Shown here one piece after another: positions 23,241 through 33,219 of a stretch of 64,000 nucleotides of DNA; the stretch's first letter is position 1, and each line of letters opens with the position of its first letter. Made by a program: the position numbers and the translations under genes. This DNA is from Megaleporinus macrocephalus (taxonomy: Eukaryota > Chordata > Actinopteri > Characiformes > Anostomidae): the NCBI GenBank assembly GCA_021613375.1, contig CM038719.1, forward strand, positions 5,638,890-5,702,889, in the 5' to 3' direction. The notes beneath the pieces were generated by a model, which did no database searches, was not told the DNA's origin, and saw nothing but the letters and a program-made list of their open reading frames with translations.

Positions 23241-23800
23241 TGGTCAGGAAGTTAAGCATCTTGTTTTGGGAATTTTCCGTTCCACCTTAAACTGTGCTGC
23301 AGCTACATTCTGGCATCTGTAGGAGCTGCGGCATTTAAGGTGGACATTAGATTAAGAGTCTGGCGAATAGGAACATGGACCATGTTTGAAGATATACCTA
23401 TAATTGCTGAAGCAGTCTGTGTGCAGATGGGTTTAGAGATATTATGAGAGATCTTTGAATATAAAGGCCTTTTTTTGGCCCCTCAACAGGAACTGTGGCC
23501 CCTGGTATGGCCCCGTTTAAACGTCCTGGAGTCGCCGCTGCTCCTGGACGCTGATGAAGGAGAATAATGTGGAAAACGTTGCCTTGCCTGTCACCCTGCT
23601 CCTCCACAGCACCTGCGGAGCGTCACTCCAACGAGAAAATTCTCTCCATGATCCGGAGCGCTGAGCGCGTCCAGCACGCTGACGGCTGTATTTAGAGCGA
23701 GCGCTGGGTGAAGGACTATGTATGGTGGAGTGTCCTTCTGTGTTTGTAACTGTCCTGGAGGGGTTTTAAAGTGGCCTGTCAGAGTGATAAAGAAGGAGAG
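23241..23800. other. Unassigned stretch, partly GC-richer
   Basis: 23270-23345 contains TTCCACCTTAAACTGTGCTG and its near-complement GCATTTAAGGTGGA, a small fold-back. 23480-23720 is GC-richer with CpGs and no repeat signature, but its open frames do not look like a known protein. Confidence 0.4.
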
Positions 23801-23829
23801 AGTGAAAGAGAGCAGACAGAGAGCAGACA

Positions 23830-23909
<80 letters not shown>

Positions 23910-23912
23910 AAC

Positions 23913-23947
<35 letters not shown>

Positions 23948-24530
23948 AAGAAAAAGAGACAGAGAGTCAGAAAGAGAGACAGACAGACAGGGAGAGACAG
24001 ACAGACAGAAATAGAAACAGACAGAGAGAGAGAGAAAGACAGACAGAGAGAAAGACATAGACAGACAGAGAGAGAGACAGAGAGAGACAGAGACAGAAAC
24101 AGAGACAGACAGAGAGAGACAGAGACAGAAACAGAGAGACAGGCAAAGAGACAGACAGACAGAGAGAGAAAGACAGACAGAGAGAGACACAGAGAGAGAG
24201 ACAGACAGAGAGAGAGAAAAAGACAGACAGAGAGAGACAGAGAGGGGCAGAGGCAGAGAGAGAGACAGAGAGAGGCAGAGGCAGAGAGAGAGACAGAAAG
24301 AGAGTGAGAGAGACAGAGAAAGAGAGACAAACAGAAAGAGAGACAGACAGACAGACAGACAGAGAGACAGAGACAGAGAGACAGAAAGAGAGACAGACAG
24401 ACAGACAGACAGAAACAGAGAGAGACAGAGAGACAGAAAGAGAGACAGAGAGAGACAGACAGACAGAAAGAGAGAGAGACAGAGAGAGACAGAGAGAGAA
24501 AGAGAGACAGACAGAGAAAGAGAGACAGGC

Positions 24531-24561
<31 letters not shown>

Positions 24562-24682
24562 CAGAGAGAGGCAGAGAGAGAGAAAGAGAGACAGGCAGAC
24601 AGAGAGAAAGACAAACAGAAAGAGAGACAGAGAGAGACAGAAAGAGTGAGACAGAGAGAGAGAGACAGACACTCACAGATAC
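23801..24682. repeat. GA/GACA low-complexity tract
   Basis: About 880 bp of GAGA, GACA and GAAA words, with a pure (GA)n of about 70 bp at 23832-23902. The plus strand is almost free of T. It produces long S/L/C-rich and R/E/Q-rich open frames on both strands, which are artefacts. Confidence 0.97.
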
Positions 24683-24689
24683 CGGACAA

Positions 24690-25020
24690 AAACATACTGT
24701 AAAAACAGTCACAGAGTGAAGCGTGTAGTTACGTAGTTCTCCTGATTACACAGTGCTATAGCCGGGGGTCCGGGCCCACTCTCCCTGCTTTCAGTCAGAG
24801 TAGCATCAGAGTGATTTTGAAGCTGTTATTTTGATATTTTAGTGTCAAATAGTTACATAACGTTCCTCTAACGTTGTATTGAGTCCTTTAGGCAGAGCCT
24901 GCTCTCCTCCTATCTACTCACACTGATTCTCTCAGGACTCCAGTAACCCCCAAACCACTTCAGATGCTTACCAGACTGTGGATCCAGAAGGGCTGAGGAA
25001 GCGCATTAGCGGGTGTGCCT
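24690..25020. other. Unassigned intergenic stretch
   Basis: No gene or repeat recognised. Confidence 0.5.
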
Positions 25021-25025
25021 CTCTC

Positions 25026-25337
25026 TCAGAAGCAGATTTCCAAGAACCTCCTATAGTAGTTGGCCTCCGGGCCCCGCTCTGAAACCCCAGGGGCCGTAGC
25101 GGTTACATACACTGTTTCCTTCAACATTCCCACTATTGACTGAGCGGCAGGGTAAACAAAGTGAACAGGGAGGGAAGCTTCCTCCTCCTGAATTAACCCC
25201 ACGGTGTTGAGCACCACGGCGTCTTTGATCCCACCACACAAAACCAAACTGTGAACATGATCTGGGGGGCCATAGAGAGGGGCATCCAGGAATACAAGGC
25301 AACAAGGCAATTTAGTTTTATTAGCACCATGTTTCAA
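25026..25337 (-). other. Unrecognised 103-codon open frame, possible exon or gene fragment
   Basis: A minus-strand frame with ordinary amino-acid composition, unlike the repeat-derived frames around it. It includes D-H-V-H-S-L-V-L-C-G-G-I-K-D-A-V and V-H-F-V-Y-P-A-A-Q-S-I-V-G and ends E-I-C-F. I do not recognise the family. No strong splice sites or neighbours support it. It could be a degraded transposon gene, a retrocopy fragment or chance. Confidence 0.2.
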
Positions 25338-25735
25338 ACACAGAGCAGATCAGACACAGCAGTGCTGTTTTTGGACACTGTGTCCACTCACTGTCCACTC
25401 TTCTGTTTCTCTGTGTACTCTGTTAATCTTCTTTAATTGTCAGGACCCGCAAAGGGCCACGCTGATGTGGTGGTGGTGGCTCTATTAGACACTCCTACTA
25501 CTTGCTGGTTCACCTTGTAGATGTAAAGTCAGAGACAGTAGCTCATCTGCTGCTGCACAGTTTGTGTTCTCTAGTCCTTCATCAGTGGACACAGGACGCC
25601 GCCCACAGGACACTGCTGTCTGAATAGTTTTGGTTGGTGGACGATTCTCAGTCCAGCAGTGACACTGAGGTGTTTAAACACTCCAGCAGCAGCAGCACTA
25701 CTGTGTCTGATCCACTCACACCAGTGCGGTCAGGG
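25333..25735 (-). mobile_element. Fold-back element, partial copy (reverse)
   Basis: It matches the interior and one arm of the element at 18999-19715 on the opposite strand (TTTAAACACTCCAGCAGCAG; GTAGATGTAAAGTCAGAGAC). The outer right arm is missing. Confidence 0.75.
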
Positions 25736-25884
25736 CAGCGGTCTTTACCCTCTAATGTTGGACTGATTCCACTCTACAGCGACTCACTACCACCTGTTCA
25801 GATACTAAGTGGTATGACACGAAAGGACAAGTCGTGATAAAGAGTACATATACATTCTCAATATAAATATACATTCACATTTAC

Positions 25885-26080
25885 ACTAGGGGGCAGTGAG
25901 CACACTTGTCCAGACTGGTGGGCAGCCCTATTCACAGTGCCCAGGTAGCAGTTGGGGTTTAGGTGTCTCGCTCAAGGGCACTTCAGTCGTGTTGTCTTGG
26001 TCCAGGGGATCAAACCAGCAACCTTCTGGTCACATGGCTGGTTCCCTAACCTTCAGTGCACGACAGCCCCCCCAATCATA
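25885..26080 (-). repeat. tRNA-derived SINE, reverse orientation
   Basis: The complement contains GTGACCAGAAGGTTGCTGGT followed by TTGATCCCCTGGACCA (degenerate B-box) and TGCCCTTGAGCGAG, as in the SINE copies at 32275-32765. The end at the left is CTAGGGGGCAGTGAGCACAC. Confidence 0.7.
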
Positions 26081-26099
26081 TCTTGTTTATTTGTGTTAT

Positions 26100-27005
26100 A
26101 TGTGTGGGCCCCAGTTGGGTTATAACTTTGGGTTCCAGTTGGGTTATAACTTTGGGCTCCAGTTGGGTTATAACTTTGGGCCCCAGTTGGGTTATAACTT
26201 TGAGCCCCAGTTGGGTTATAACTTTGGGCTCCAGTTGGGTTATAACTTTGGGCCCCAGTTGGGTTATAACTTTGGGCTACAGTTGGGTTATAACTTTGGG
26301 CCCCAGTTGGGTTATAACTTTGGGCTCCAGTTGGGTTATAACTTTGGGCCCCAGTTGGGTTATAACTTAGGGCCCCAGTTGGGTCATAACTTTGGGCTCC
26401 AGTTGGGTTATAACTTTGGGTTCCAGTTGGGTTATAACTTTGGGCTCCAGTTGGGTTATAACTTTGGGCCCCAGTTGGGTTATAACTTTGGGTTCCAGTT
26501 GGGTTATAACTTTGGGCTCCAGTTGGGTTATAACTTTGGGTTCCAGTTGGGTTATAACTTTGGGCTCCAGTTGGGTTATAACTTTGGGTTCCAGTTGGGT
26601 TATAACTTTGGGCTCCAGTTGGGTTATAACTTTGGGTTCCAGTTGGGTATACTTTGCTCCAGTTGGGTTATAACTTTGGGCTCCAGTTAGTGATAACTAT
26701 TGGGCCCCAGTTGTGTTATAACTTTGGGCCCCAGTTGGTTATAACTTTGGGTTCCAGTTGGGTTATAACTTTGGGCTCCAGTTGGGTTATAACTTTGGGT
26801 TCCAGTTTGGGTTATAACTTTGGGCTCCAGTTGGGTTATAACTTTGGGTTCCAGTTGGGTTACTATCTTGGGCCCCAGTTGGGGTGTATAACTTTGTGGG
26901 GTTCCAGTTGGGTTATAACTTTGGGCTCCAGTTGGGTTATAACTTTGGGTTCCAGTTGGGTTATAACTTTGGGTTCCAGTTGGGTTATAACTTTGGGCAG
27001 TTTGT
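26100..27005 (+). repeat. 24-bp satellite array, forward copy
   Basis: Unit GGGTTATAACTTTGGGCTCC plus AGTT (24 bp), with C/T variants, in about 37 copies, more irregular after 26640. The reverse-complement version fills 44090-44890. The 24-bp period gives the Y-N-F-G-L-Q-L-G open frames, which are artefacts. Confidence 0.96.
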
Positions 27006-27440
27006 GGTTCCCATTTGGGTTACAGTTGTGGACCTCAATTTGGCTACCACTAGGGGCCCAGCTGGTTTATATTTATGGGACCCAATTAGGCTACAGTTGT
27101 GGACCCCAGTTGGGTTACCATTGTGGGCACCATTTGGGTCACGGTTGTGGGTCTCAATTAGGCTACGTTTTGTGGACCCAGCAGAGTTACAGGTATTTCT
27201 GTATTGACTCTGCAGTCAGTGGATGATTGTTCACATGGGCCCCACTTGCAGCCCAGATTGGGCCCATTAGTGGCCCATATAGGCAAAAACACACACTGGG
27301 CCCATATGGAACCAATGGACAAATCTTTGTGGGACCCAACTGGATTGCATAAAAGGGACCCAATTGGCAGCCCATCTTTAACCTATGTGGGGCCCGCATG
27401 GACCCAGCAATGCGATCCAGGGCTCGTTGGAAAGGGCACA
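27006..27440 (+). repeat. Non-tandem end of the 24-bp satellite element
   Basis: Diverged units (TTGTGGACCCCAGTTGGG) give way to a unique end containing AGCCCAGATTGGGCCCATTA and CATGGACCCAGCAATGCGAT. The same end, inverted, lies at 43755-43960. This shows that array and tail are one mobile or duplicated unit. Confidence 0.75.
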
Positions 27441-27598
27441 TCAGACAGACCAATCAAAACCATGAACTAGCCACGCACTCAGGAGGTTCTCCATTGCTTG
27501 TTAGCTACATTAGCTCTGTAGCTTCAGGGCTGAGAATAAACTTCAACATGTCCTGACTGAACCAATATATTTGGAGTAAGAGGGGATTCAGTTGAGGT

Positions 27599-27618
27599 GG
27601 GGGGGGGGGGGGGGGGGG
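27599..27618. repeat. Poly(G) run of about 20
   Basis: An uninterrupted G run, followed by TTTATC. It can form a G-quadruplex and is prone to assembly length error. Confidence 0.9.
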
Positions 27619-27619
27619 T

Positions 27620-28040
27620 TTATCACAGAAAGATCACTTTAACCATCACTCAGCTTCTGATTAACTCCTGCTGCCTGTACGGCCCACATACTCAGCCGTC
27701 CTCTGCGAGAGGATGAGAATAGTATGGGGTCTGTAGGATCTGGTGGCCCTGTTTTGCATTAGCAGCTGGTAAAGGGAGACGGGAGTAGATCTGAACGCGA
27801 GCAGAGAGCGTGAGAGTGAGCGTTCCCATGCTGCACAAGAAGCTTCCTGTGTTTCTTCCTGGTTTCCAGCACCAATTTATTTTTAATGGGTCATGAGAAC
27901 ATGACTTCACAGCCACAGAGAGAGAGCCTGCGCCATGTTCATCAGCTGTAAGATCCACTGATACAGAACGCAAGCACAATAAACATCTAGTGCATTCATG
28001 CTAAACCCCATGAACCACTACCCCACATAGTACCTACTAT
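27620..28040. other. Unassigned intergenic stretch
   Basis: No gene recognised; it ends in the 8-bp CCTACTAT target duplication of the following hAT element. Confidence 0.5.
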
Positions 28041-30958
28041 CAAGGGCGTAGGAGTTTGATATGAATCAAAGCCCACCCTATTCCCTAAAATATTACCTAT
28101 AAGCTGATTCCACTGTAGGTAAGGTAGTAAATAACTGTATGTAGTGATGTAGAACAACATTTGAGGAATTACAGTAAATTACAAATAAATAAAAAAATAT
28201 AACATTATCTGTACGTCTGTTTATAATTAGATCAATCCAATTAAAGATCACTTTACAAACTAAACTAAACTAGATACTCCACATTACATGCTACTGCTGT
28301 CAGAAAACATTTAAATTACACACGCAATGTCTGTCGCATATAACCAAAACAATTATTATTTTATTGGTGGTATGATGCTGAAATGAAATGACAAAACTAT
28401 GTATATTAAGGTTTCCTGACTAGACTAGACTAACATTAATGTTAGACAGTAAGGCTGTGTCCCAAACAGCACCCTCTGAAACATTACATACTGCACTACT
28501 GACAGCACTTCTAACTATATATTAATTAATTTATTTTATTTATTATATTTAATTTTTTTATGTATTTAGTGTAGTAGTAGTCTGCATCAGGACCGATTGT
28601 AGGCTTAAAGGTTTAGCTGAGCACCCAAATAAGAACAGCTCATAATAAAAACTACATTTTAAAGTCATTTAGGACCTGAAATCAATCTGAAATCAGTGTT
28701 GGGAAAACACCAGCAAATCTTAAAAAAAACTCACAAAGCTTAGTTTACAAATGTATTAAGACATTTTATTAAAAGTAAAATATAATAAAGGATATATATG
28801 TTTTTTTTTTTAATTTAAGAAAAAAAAATTGATTTATATCAATTTAACACATTTTTCTCATTGAATATTCAGCTTCTGTGGGCTAAAGGGTGACCAGATG
28901 AGAGTGAGAGAAATTCAGGATATGAGACTTGGGTGAGTGTGTCATGACAGAATAATTAGAATAATTTAGATCAGACACACCAATTCTAATAATCAGTTAC
29001 CAATATTATTACCATTATTAACAGATTCTGAGCATATGATCATTAATTAGCTAATACACATACAGACAGCACTACTCTAGCACCTTGGCTTTAATAACAC
29101 ACAGACTAACCAACAGCACAGCAGCTACAGCTTCTCTCAGTCTTAATAAACAGTAAACAGACCACCTGCAGCTCCACTAGCCTGCTATATTAATATAAAC
29201 CCTCAGAGAGTCACTCCTAGCCAACAATAACAGAATAAAGAGTGATCAGAAATATGGAGTGCTGATAGTGACTGTAATGTGTTGGTTCTGAGTGATAAAG
29301 TACAGAAATACTACTTTACAAAACTTACTAGAGACACAACACCAGTCAGATACCAGTCTTTTCGTTGTTAAAATAATTGGTTTAACCATATACTCTCTAT
29401 GGTTTTAACTAGAGATGGAAAGATCGATCGGCCATGTATCGGTATCGGCCGATTTTTAATCAAAATATGTGATCGGCGATCGGCTGATCTCGAGAGCCGA
29501 TCGATGCTGTTAAACAAATGAGCCTAATTTCTGTATTTCCAGCTAGCGTTTCATCCAGGAAGAGGAGAACCCCCTCCAGCCAGCTCCCTGCAATTCCTAT
29601 CTGAACCACTAGTTGGAAATACACACCCTTTCGTTTTCCACAGACTGACTAAAGCAGCGGCCTCACGAGAACAGTTAAAGCGTTCACCGCATAGGCAGAA
29701 AAAAAACATCGTCCGTCTGTCAGTTTGTTACCGTATGTGACTCAGACTCATCCAGGTCAGTTTATAACATCTGTACAATTAGTAACATCAGCGTCTCTCA
29801 CGAAGAAACCAGGACAAAGACATTTAACATACTAATCTGATACACACTTCAGAGACACCACACAGCTGAACACAGTGAGTATCAGTAAACAGCAGAGCTA
29901 CACACACAGCTAACACAAACTAATAACCCAGAACACCTACAGACCAGATCTGACCGGTACAAACAGAACAGCAGCAGAAACAGCCAGAGAGCTAAAGAAC
30001 CACAGCCAGAGTGATTGAGTTTATAGTTCTAGATAAGCAGCTCTTCTCGGCTGTAGAAGACGTTCATTCTGCTGCTTAATGTTCCACCTGGATTCACGCT
30101 CTGCTGTTCCTAGTAGAGATACTTTTCAGATGTGGATCTTCTGGAGCTTATCAAGAGGTTTACTCCCACATAGACCAACTTCTAATTTAGACCAACTTCT
30201 AATTTAGACCAACTTCTAATTTAGACCAACTTCTAATTTAGTTAAAAATATTATACTGTTTCATATGAGCTCATTAAAAATGATAATAAACCAGTTTAGA
30301 CCATGTTTTATGACGTGCTTGTGCTAATAATATGTAGCCCTGCCGTGTCTAACAGCCCCGCCCTCTATCGGTAACGGCCGATTGCGCTGAAAGGTGATCA
30401 GCGATCGGAATCGGCCTCAAAAACACTGATCGGTCCATCTCTAGTTTTAACATTTCTAGCTTTTCAGAGACAAATTAATATTAAAAGAAAAAAAACGTTT
30501 TTTTTTTTCCTATAATCTTTAGGGGTGCTGGGACTCAATTTAAATCTAAACTAGGGCTAGCTACACCCCTGGGCTGCAGTTTGGGGCGTGGCTAGATGTA
30601 ACTTTACGTTTCAGAGTGCTTCTGACTAAAGTTAACATAAACGTTAGCTAACCCAAACCCTCCTTGTCTGACAAGAGCTCGGCTCAGTGAAGCTGCTGAC
30701 TGCGGGATATTTCTGAACAGGCATCTCAACACAAGCCTTAACACAGTGAAAGACCACCAAACAACCAGAGTCAGTTCCTAACAACAAACACAGCGCGTGA
30801 ATTGTGACGGCTCCCAAAATGTGCTTTTAAAATAAAGTGTTTTTAAACAGTTTCTGCTTTTTCTGTGTTTAATTTTTGGGTGGGACAAATCTACCTGTTT
30901 CTGATATTGGGTGGGACATGCCCCCCCACCCCCCATCCCCCCGGTTCCTACACCAATG
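28041..30958. mobile_element. hAT non-autonomous element, about 2.9 kb, exact 8-bp target duplication
   Basis: Flanked by CCTACTAT at 28033-28040 and 30959-30966. The left end CAAGGGCGTAGGAGTT and the right end (complement CATTGGTGTAGGAACC) are imperfect inverted repeats. No transposase frame survives. It carries a second hAT at 29410-30443. It interrupted the degenerate minisatellite that continues from 30959. Confidence 0.8.
29410..30443. mobile_element. Nested hAT element, 1034 bp, exact 8-bp target duplication
   Basis: Flanked by GTTTTAAC at 29402-29409 and 30444-30451. Ends are TAGAGATGGA and TCCATCTCTA, followed inwards by GATCGG-rich sub-terminal repeats (ATCGGTATCGGCCGATTTTT; complement at the right end). 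No transposase. A degraded reverse copy is at about 59200-59795. Confidence 0.9.
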
Positions 30959-31330
30959 CCTACTATTAATCATTCAGTATCTACTATGAATTATTCAGCC
31001 ACTGCTATCAGTGTTTCAGTATCTGATATTAATTATTCAGCAACCATTATGAATGATTCAGTATCCACTATAAATTATTTAGTGTCTGCTATAAATGATT
31101 CTGTGTTGATTATGAATTATTCAGCATATACTATAAATAGTTTAGTATCTACTATGAATTGTTCAATAACCACTATGTATTCTTTAGTATCTGGTATGAA
31201 TGATTCAATATCTACAATTAATTATTTAGAACCCATTATAAGTGGTTCAATATTCAAAACGAATAATTCAGTGTCTGTTATTAATAATTCAGTAACCACT
31301 ATGAATTCTTTAGTTAGTTGTGTGTTACAG
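30959..31330. repeat. Degenerate ATTCAGTATCTACTATGAAT minisatellite
   Basis: Loosely repeated units of about 24-30 bp. The gene-free left flank of the hAT (TAGTACCTACTAT at 28028-28040) is the displaced first unit. Gives a 140-codon N/S/T/I-rich open frame, an artefact. Confidence 0.8.
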
Positions 31331-31339
31331 TGATTACTT

Positions 31340-31850
31340 GTGTGATTAACTGTGTTTGTGGGCGGAGCCTGGAATAGACTGGATGTCTAATGACTCAGAA
31401 TGGGTGATGTTCAGTTCCTCTCGCGTGCTGTAGCCGTGGACGATCAGGCCCGTGCTTTGTCTTTAGGGGTACAGGCTGTTCCTGGCTGTATGCAGGGCTC
31501 AGCCGTGTTGCCCTGGAGAAGGCCAGCGTGGTGGGCACGAAGCTCTGATGCTGTTTTCAGTCCCATCTGTGTTTTTCCAAACAGCCCAGGCAGACGGCCT
31601 GCATCCCGCCGAGTGCAGATGGAGCGCATGGACAGAGCCTGCTGATGAGCTAATGAGCGCAGCTTATGGGAAAGAGTCACGTGACTGCCCCAAACCGAGG
31701 CTTCCGCGTCAAGTCCCGAGTAAACACGGCAGCGTAAGCGTGCAGGTGCTGCACGTCGCCACTGTGTACCGTCCACTCTGAGGGGTTGAGCTATCTGGGC
31801 TGAATAAACTCGAGGGGGGTCTGTGGCAGTTGTGGGTTGGTGTCCTACAT
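31340..31850. other. Non-repetitive, GC-richer segment
   Basis: About 500 bp with no repeat signature, containing CTGATGAGCTAATGAGCGCA. Overlapping open frames on both strands do not resemble known proteins. A distal regulatory element is possible but not shown. Confidence 0.35.
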
Positions 31851-31859
31851 TTGCCACGT

Positions 31860-32270
31860 TAGGCTAATAAAAATATTGTACTTAATATACAATAGAGGCA
31901 GTCAATCAGCACTGGAGTCAGTGTAGTTAACACATCATGGATGCTTATACCCCACCAGTCACTGTCCAAATGTCCAAATCATCACCAATTTGCATCACAG
32001 ATTAGCGGTATTAACATCAGAGGTCTGATAATCGAGGCAAACCAGGGTTGGTTTCTAACGAGTGGAGAAAAATGTATCTCCAAATTAGTAACTTTACTCT
32101 CAATGTAAGTCTGTATGTATGGAGGTTTTATTAAGAATGATTTTGGAGCATTTCTATTGGTCCATTCATCATGAAACTTTCACAGGATATAAAGAGCAGC
32201 TGTCGGGTCTGGTCAGGCAATCAGAAACGTTTTCATTATAGAACCATAAATGACCACATGCTGTGTAGAG
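31860..32270. other. Intergenic stretch with a dispersed repeat
   Basis: 32055-32200 (TCAATGTAAGTCTGTATGTA; GGAGCATTTCTATTGGTCCA) is related to the repeat at 11115-11312. Confidence 0.5.
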
Positions 32271-32274
32271 TCTT

Positions 32275-32497
32275 TCATAAAGCGGTCATGGCCTGAAGGT
32301 TGCCAGTTTAATCCCTGGGACCAGCACGACATGCCTGAAGTGCCCTTGAGCAAGGCACCTAACCCCTAACTGCTCCCTGGGCACTGTGGATAGGGCTGCC
32401 TACCGCTCTGGGCATGTGTGCTCACTGCCCCCTAGTGTGTATGTTTACTAGATGTGAGTATATGTGGGTGTTTCCTTGCGGTCATATTTTTTAGGGC
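32275..32497 (+). repeat. tRNA-derived SINE, copy with an internal deletion
   Basis: It shares GGCCTGAAGGTT, GCCAGTTTAATCCCTGGGAC and TGCCCTTGAGCAAGGCACCT with the next copy but lacks about 30 bases between the A- and B-box regions. Confidence 0.75.
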
Positions 32498-32768
32498 AGT
32501 TGTGGCCTGAAGGTTAGGGATCCGGTCTTGTAACCAGAAGGTCGCCAGTTTGATCCCTGGGACCAGCAGGACACGACTGAAGTGCCCTTGAGCAAGGCAC
32601 CAAACCCCAACTGCTTCCCGGGCACCATGGATAGGGCTGCCCATCGCTCTGGGCACGTGTGCTATTGTGTATGTTCACTAGTGTGTGTATGTTTGGATGG
32701 GTTAAATGTGGAGGTCAAATTCTGCTGTGTGCAAAACAGATGTGGCTAATTCTATAAAAAATAATAAT
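32498..32768 (+). repeat. tRNA-derived SINE, fuller copy
   Basis: A-box-like GTGGCCTGAAGGTTAGGGAT, B-box-like CAGTTTGATCCC, body GCCCTTGAGCAAGGCACCAA, and an (AATA)n-type tail near 32760. Head-to-tail with the preceding copy. Confidence 0.8.
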
Positions 32769-33219
32769 AATAATTCAATAGCATGCCGGACTTCTGTCTC
32801 TTTAGAGATGCTTTTACAGTGGACACAGCAACCAGCCAAAAACCAGTGTTAGTTCTTGATTTCTTCCTCAAAGCAGTTGAGTCAGTGTTGCTGCAGTAAA
32901 ATCTCAGCTTTCCAATCAGAGTGGAGAGGGTTCAGGTATTAATATTCAGGTCTCCCAGGCCCAAACATGTTCTCGTAACAAGGAAATAAAACCAATCCAA
33001 CGCCAATTTTTCATTACAAGATGATATCCGGCCCAGTGAGACCAAGCTCAGCTTGATAACCTCCAGTACTAAAACTAAAGACTCACACTCTAAACATATG
33101 ACATCTCTTCCAATCCAATTCCAGAAACAATTCAGGTGGCGCTCACAGCAGGGGGCACTGTTGTACTCGTCAATCCGATGTCTTCATTTTATTACGAGAT
33201 CCTGTCTGGCCCTATGAGA
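32769..33219. other. Intergenic stretch leading into the A-box array
   Basis: Contains two diverged copies of CATTTTATTACGAGATCCTG-like sequence (about 33010 and 33186). The second, on the minus strand, forms the tRNA-like sequence GGTGGTATAGTGGTTAGAAT that heads the array. Confidence 0.5.

Noticed and set aside
20453..23290. Numerous open frames with T-Q-T-L-G-D-H or S-Q-C-L-C-G repeats, resembling a repeat protein
   Set aside because: A 30-bp array open in several frames on both strands; the LINE insertion shows that no coding constraint holds.
23591..24712. A 373-codon serine/leucine/cysteine-rich frame and R/E/Q-rich frames
   Set aside because: Low-complexity GA/GACA tract read on either strand.
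27187..27470. Opposing 88-codon frames in the tail of the 24-bp satellite element
   Set aside because: The inverted copy at 43734-43957 has related but interrupted frames, so there is no sign of conserved coding.
31400..31857. Open frames of 77-137 codons on both strands in the GC-richer island
   Set aside because: Composition follows GC content, with no domain or splice signals; noted only as a possible non-coding element.
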